This document shows positions 62,033-64,000 of a DNA stretch of 64,000 nucleotides, piece by piece. The number at the start of each line of letters is the position of its first letter. The first letter of the stretch is position 1. This DNA is from Empedobacter falsenii. GTDB lineage: Bacteria > Bacteroidota > Bacteroidia > Flavobacteriales > Weeksellaceae. The stretch lies in assembly GCF_013488205.1 (NCBI RefSeq), contig NZ_CP040908.1, forward strand, positions 3,659,501-3,723,500, written 5' to 3'. A program made the translations under genes and the position numbers. Below the pieces are notes generated by a model that saw only the letters and a program-made list of their open reading frames with translations, had not been told where the DNA came from and did not search any database.

Positions 62033-63133
62033 ATGATTAAATTCTTAGACTTACAAAAAATAAATTTATCTCATCAAGAAGAAATAGAAGAAAGAATGTT
62101 AAAAACATTCCGTTCTGGTTGGTATTTACAAGGAGAAGAGCTAAAAACTTTTGAAAATAACTTGTCAAATTATATTGGAGCAAAACATGGTATTGGTGTT
62201 GCAAATGGATTAGATGCGTTAAGATTGATTCTTAGAGGCTACATAGAACTAGGTATTATGAAAAAAGGGGATGAAGTTTTAGTACCTTCTAATACATATA
62301 TAGCTTCTATTCTTGCAATTTCTGATAATGGACTTGTTCCGATTTTGGTTGAACCTTCTGACGATAATTTTAATATTGATATAGATAAAATCGAGGATAA
62401 GATTACAGATAAAACGAAAGGAATCTTAATTGTTCATTTGTATGGAAGAGCTGTTTTCTCTAAAAAATTAAGAGATATTGCGACAAAACATAATCTTAAA
62501 ATTATTGAAGATAACGCCCAAGCCATAGGAGCTAAATGGGAAGGAATAAGAACTGGAAATTTAGGTGATGCATCTGGATTTAGCTTTTATCCAGGGAAAA
62601 ACCTTGGTGCTTTAGGAGATGCAGGTGCAGTTACAACCAATGATGACGATTTAGCTGCAGCTATTAGAGCTATAGCTAATTACGGGTCCAATAAAAAATA
62701 TGTAAACACCTATAAAGGTCTTAATAGTCGTTTAGACGAAATTCAGGCTGCCGTTTTGGATGTAAAACTAAAGTATATTGATAAGGACAATGATATAAGA
62801 AGAGAAATAGCCAAAAGATATTTAGCAGAAATTAAGAATCCTAAAATTATTCTTCCAGAAAACCCTCAAGACGAAGCAGAACATGTTTGGCATGTATTTG
62901 TTGTAAGAACAGAGCATAGAAATGGATTGCAAGCTTATTTGGATGACAACGGAATTCAAACGATTATTCATTACCCAACTCCGCCACATAAGCAAGAAGC
63001 TTATAAAGAATGGAATGATTTATCATATCCAATTTCGGAAAAAATGCATAACGAAGTATTGAGTTTGCCTATTAGTCCTGTGATGGATGAAAATGAAGTT
63101 ATTGAAATAATAAAAATCTTGAATTCTTATTAA
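62033..63133 (+). CDS. FdtB/QdtB-like sugar aminotransferase (DegT/DnrJ/EryC1)
   Basis: This 366-residue PLP enzyme has [43 protein letters not shown], the NAQAIGA segment and the PLP lysine in [18 protein letters not shown]. The [11 protein letters not shown] run is typical of the sugar 3-aminotransferases FdtB and QdtB. It would convert the 3-keto sugar to dTDP-3-amino-3,6-dideoxyhexose. It overlaps the translocase gene by one base. Confidence 0.92.
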   Translation: MIKFLDLQKINLSHQEEIEERMLKTFRSGWYLQGEELKTFENNLSNYIGAKHGIGVANGLDALRLILRGYIELGIMKKGDEVLVPSNTYIASILAISDNGLVPILVEPSDDNFNIDIDKIEDKITDKTKGILIVHLYGRAVFSKKLRDIATKHNLKIIEDNAQAIGAKWEGIRTGNLGDASGFSFYPGKNLGALGDAGAVTTNDDDLAAAIRAIANYGSNKKYVNTYKGLNSRLDEIQAAVLDVKLKYIDKDNDIRREIAKRYLAEIKNPKIILPENPQDEAEHVWHVFVVRTEHRNGLQAYLDDNGIQTIIHYPTPPHKQEAYKEWNDLSYPISEKMHNEVLSLPISPVMDENEVIEIIKILNSY

Positions 63134-64000
63134 TGATTTCAATAAAAAAAATATTACATTCTAATGAACTATTAAAAGTATTCTCTTTTACAGGGCTTTC
63201 TACCTTAATAAAATTATTAACAAGTTATATCACTGTAAAAGTAGTTGCTTCTATTGTTGGTCCAAGTGGGATAGCAATCATAGGACAGCTACAAAATTTT
63301 GTATCTATTATTACAACATTAGGTGCTGGAGGAATAAACAATGGTGTCGTTAAGTATGTATCTGAATATAAAGATGACACATCATTTATTAAAAAAATTA
63401 TAGGAAATGGTTTTAGGATTACTGTATTATTTTCATCAGTGGTAGGAGGACTAGTTCTATTTATGAGTTTTTTTTTGAGTAAATGGATTTTATTAGACAG
63501 TGAGTTATACTATGTGTTTATGTTTTTGGGATTAAGTTTGATCTTAATGTCTATTAACAATTTTTTTATATCTATTCTAAATGGATATAAGGAATTTAAA
63601 AAATATGTAATAGTTAATATTATCACAAGTATTGTGGGACTATTTTTCACTTTGATCTTGGTTTATTTTCTGAATTTACCAGGTGCTTTAATTGCAAATG
63701 TAACTTATCAAAGTGTTATTCTTTTTGTTACAATTTACTTTGTAAAAAAGTCGATTTGGTTTAATAAAATTTATTTATGGAATAAATTTGATAGAAATAT
63801 TGTAAAAAAATTTCTATCTTATTCTTTGATGGCATTAGTTACAGCTGCAACAGCCCCAGTCTCACAACTCGTCATTAGAGGATACTTAATAAAAAATTAT
63901 TCTATTACAGATGCTGGCTATTGGGAAGCAATGAATAGAATTTCTGGATTATATTTATTATTTGTTACAACATCTTTAGGAGTTTATTATTTACCAAAAC
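63133..64000 (+). CDS. WzxE-like O-antigen translocase (partial)
   Basis: My translation gives an open frame starting at the ATG that overlaps the fdtB-like stop, running off the right edge after 289 residues. The N-terminus contains KVFSFTGLSTLIKLLTSYIT, VVASIVGPSGIAIIGQLQNF and GAGGINNGVVKYVSEYK, typical of WzxE-type translocases. About seven membrane helices are visible so far. Relatives move units containing 4- or 3-amino sugars. It probably moves the unit made by the fdt genes. Confidence 0.85.
   Translation, partial: MISIKKILHSNELLKVFSFTGLSTLIKLLTSYITVKVVASIVGPSGIAIIGQLQNFVSIITTLGAGGINNGVVKYVSEYKDDTSFIKKIIGNGFRITVLFSSVVGGLVLFMSFFLSKWILLDSELYYVFMFLGLSLILMSINNFFISILNGYKEFKKYVIVNIITSIVGLFFTLILVYFLNLPGALIANVTYQSVILFVTIYFVKKSIWFNKIYLWNKFDRNIVKKFLSYSLMALVTAATAPVSQLVIRGYLIKNYSITDAGYWEAMNRISGLYLLFVTTSLGVYYLPK

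Noticed and set aside
1-64000. tRNA, rRNA or insertion sequences
   Set aside because: No cloverleaf, rRNA-like stretch or transposase was recognised by eye. A tRNAscan or ISfinder search would settle this.

Overview
This 64-kb window is AT-rich chromosomal DNA from a bacterium of the Bacteroidota, class Flavobacteriia. It is most likely a member of the Weeksellaceae such as Empedobacter; the genus is a guess from overall gene content. The evidence is type IX secretion C-terminal signals, a MurF-Alr fusion next to thymidine kinase, DUF6427/DUF6341, DUF4270 and IPExxxVDY-type family proteins, a panD-panC-(glycogen-synthase-like)-DUF4270-glmS gene order, and several TAnnTTTG (-7) promoter elements. 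No rRNA, tRNA, CRISPR array or insertion sequence was recognised.

Layout. 1-2.1 kb: murF-alr (cut by the left edge) and tdk. 2.2-5.4 kb: a small accessory islet with a DUF6266-type protein, an excisionase-like HTH protein, three small membrane or lipoproteins, and a family of intergenic repeats, including two 157-bp copies exactly 690 bp apart. 5.6-11.3 kb: an operon of three secreted proteins, divergent from a TPR histidine kinase/LuxR-type regulator pair, then a lipoprotein. 11.3-23.8 kb: polysaccharide locus 1, with an initiating phosphosugar transferase, two polymerase/ligase-like membrane proteins, a DUF6311 protein, four glycosyltransferases, a Wzx flippase and a Wzz-like protein. 24-36.7 kb: housekeeping and conserved genes (DUF6341, DUF6427, lpxH, queD, comF family, Ig-like lipoprotein, DUF2752, CD225-like, acyltransferase, radA), a tandem triplicate gene family, a YbhN-like protein, panD and panC. 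36.8-50.2 kb: glycogen-synthase-like protein, DUF4270 lipoprotein, glmS, ribE, an NtrY-like kinase, trmN6, pckA, acpP-fabF-rnc, an IPExxxVDY-like protein and pyk. 50.3-64 kb: polysaccharide locus 2, all on the plus strand and running off the right edge, with sugar-nucleotide synthesis genes (manC, rmlB, rmlC, rmlA, WbpP-type epimerase, two UDP-sugar dehydrogenases, a CapI-type epimerase, fdtA-like pair, fdtC-like, fdtB-like) and a WzxE-like translocase.

How it fits together. Locus 1 supplies assembly functions (initiation, transfer, flipping, polymerisation, chain length) but no sugar-nucleotide synthesis. Locus 2 supplies the activated sugars: GDP-mannose, dTDP-4-keto-6-deoxyglucose feeding an RmlC branch and an FdtA/FdtB/FdtC branch (dTDP-3-acetamido-3,6-dideoxyhexose), and UDP-HexNAc and uronic acids. 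The two loci 27 kb apart probably cooperate in making one or more surface glycans.

Most notable: the dispersed structured repeat family and the repeat-bounded small-gene cassette near 3.6-4.5 kb; two in-frame copies of a 24-nt repeat inside one of the two UDP-sugar dehydrogenase genes; a frameshift splitting the SGNH domain of an OafA-type acyltransferase; a triplicated secreted-protein family; tandem FdtA-like cupins, one lacking a usual active-site histidine; and near-leaderless promoters in front of panD and radA. I did not find a clearly new multi-gene system; the repeat cassette and the divergent sensor/secreted-protein operon are the best candidates for closer study.
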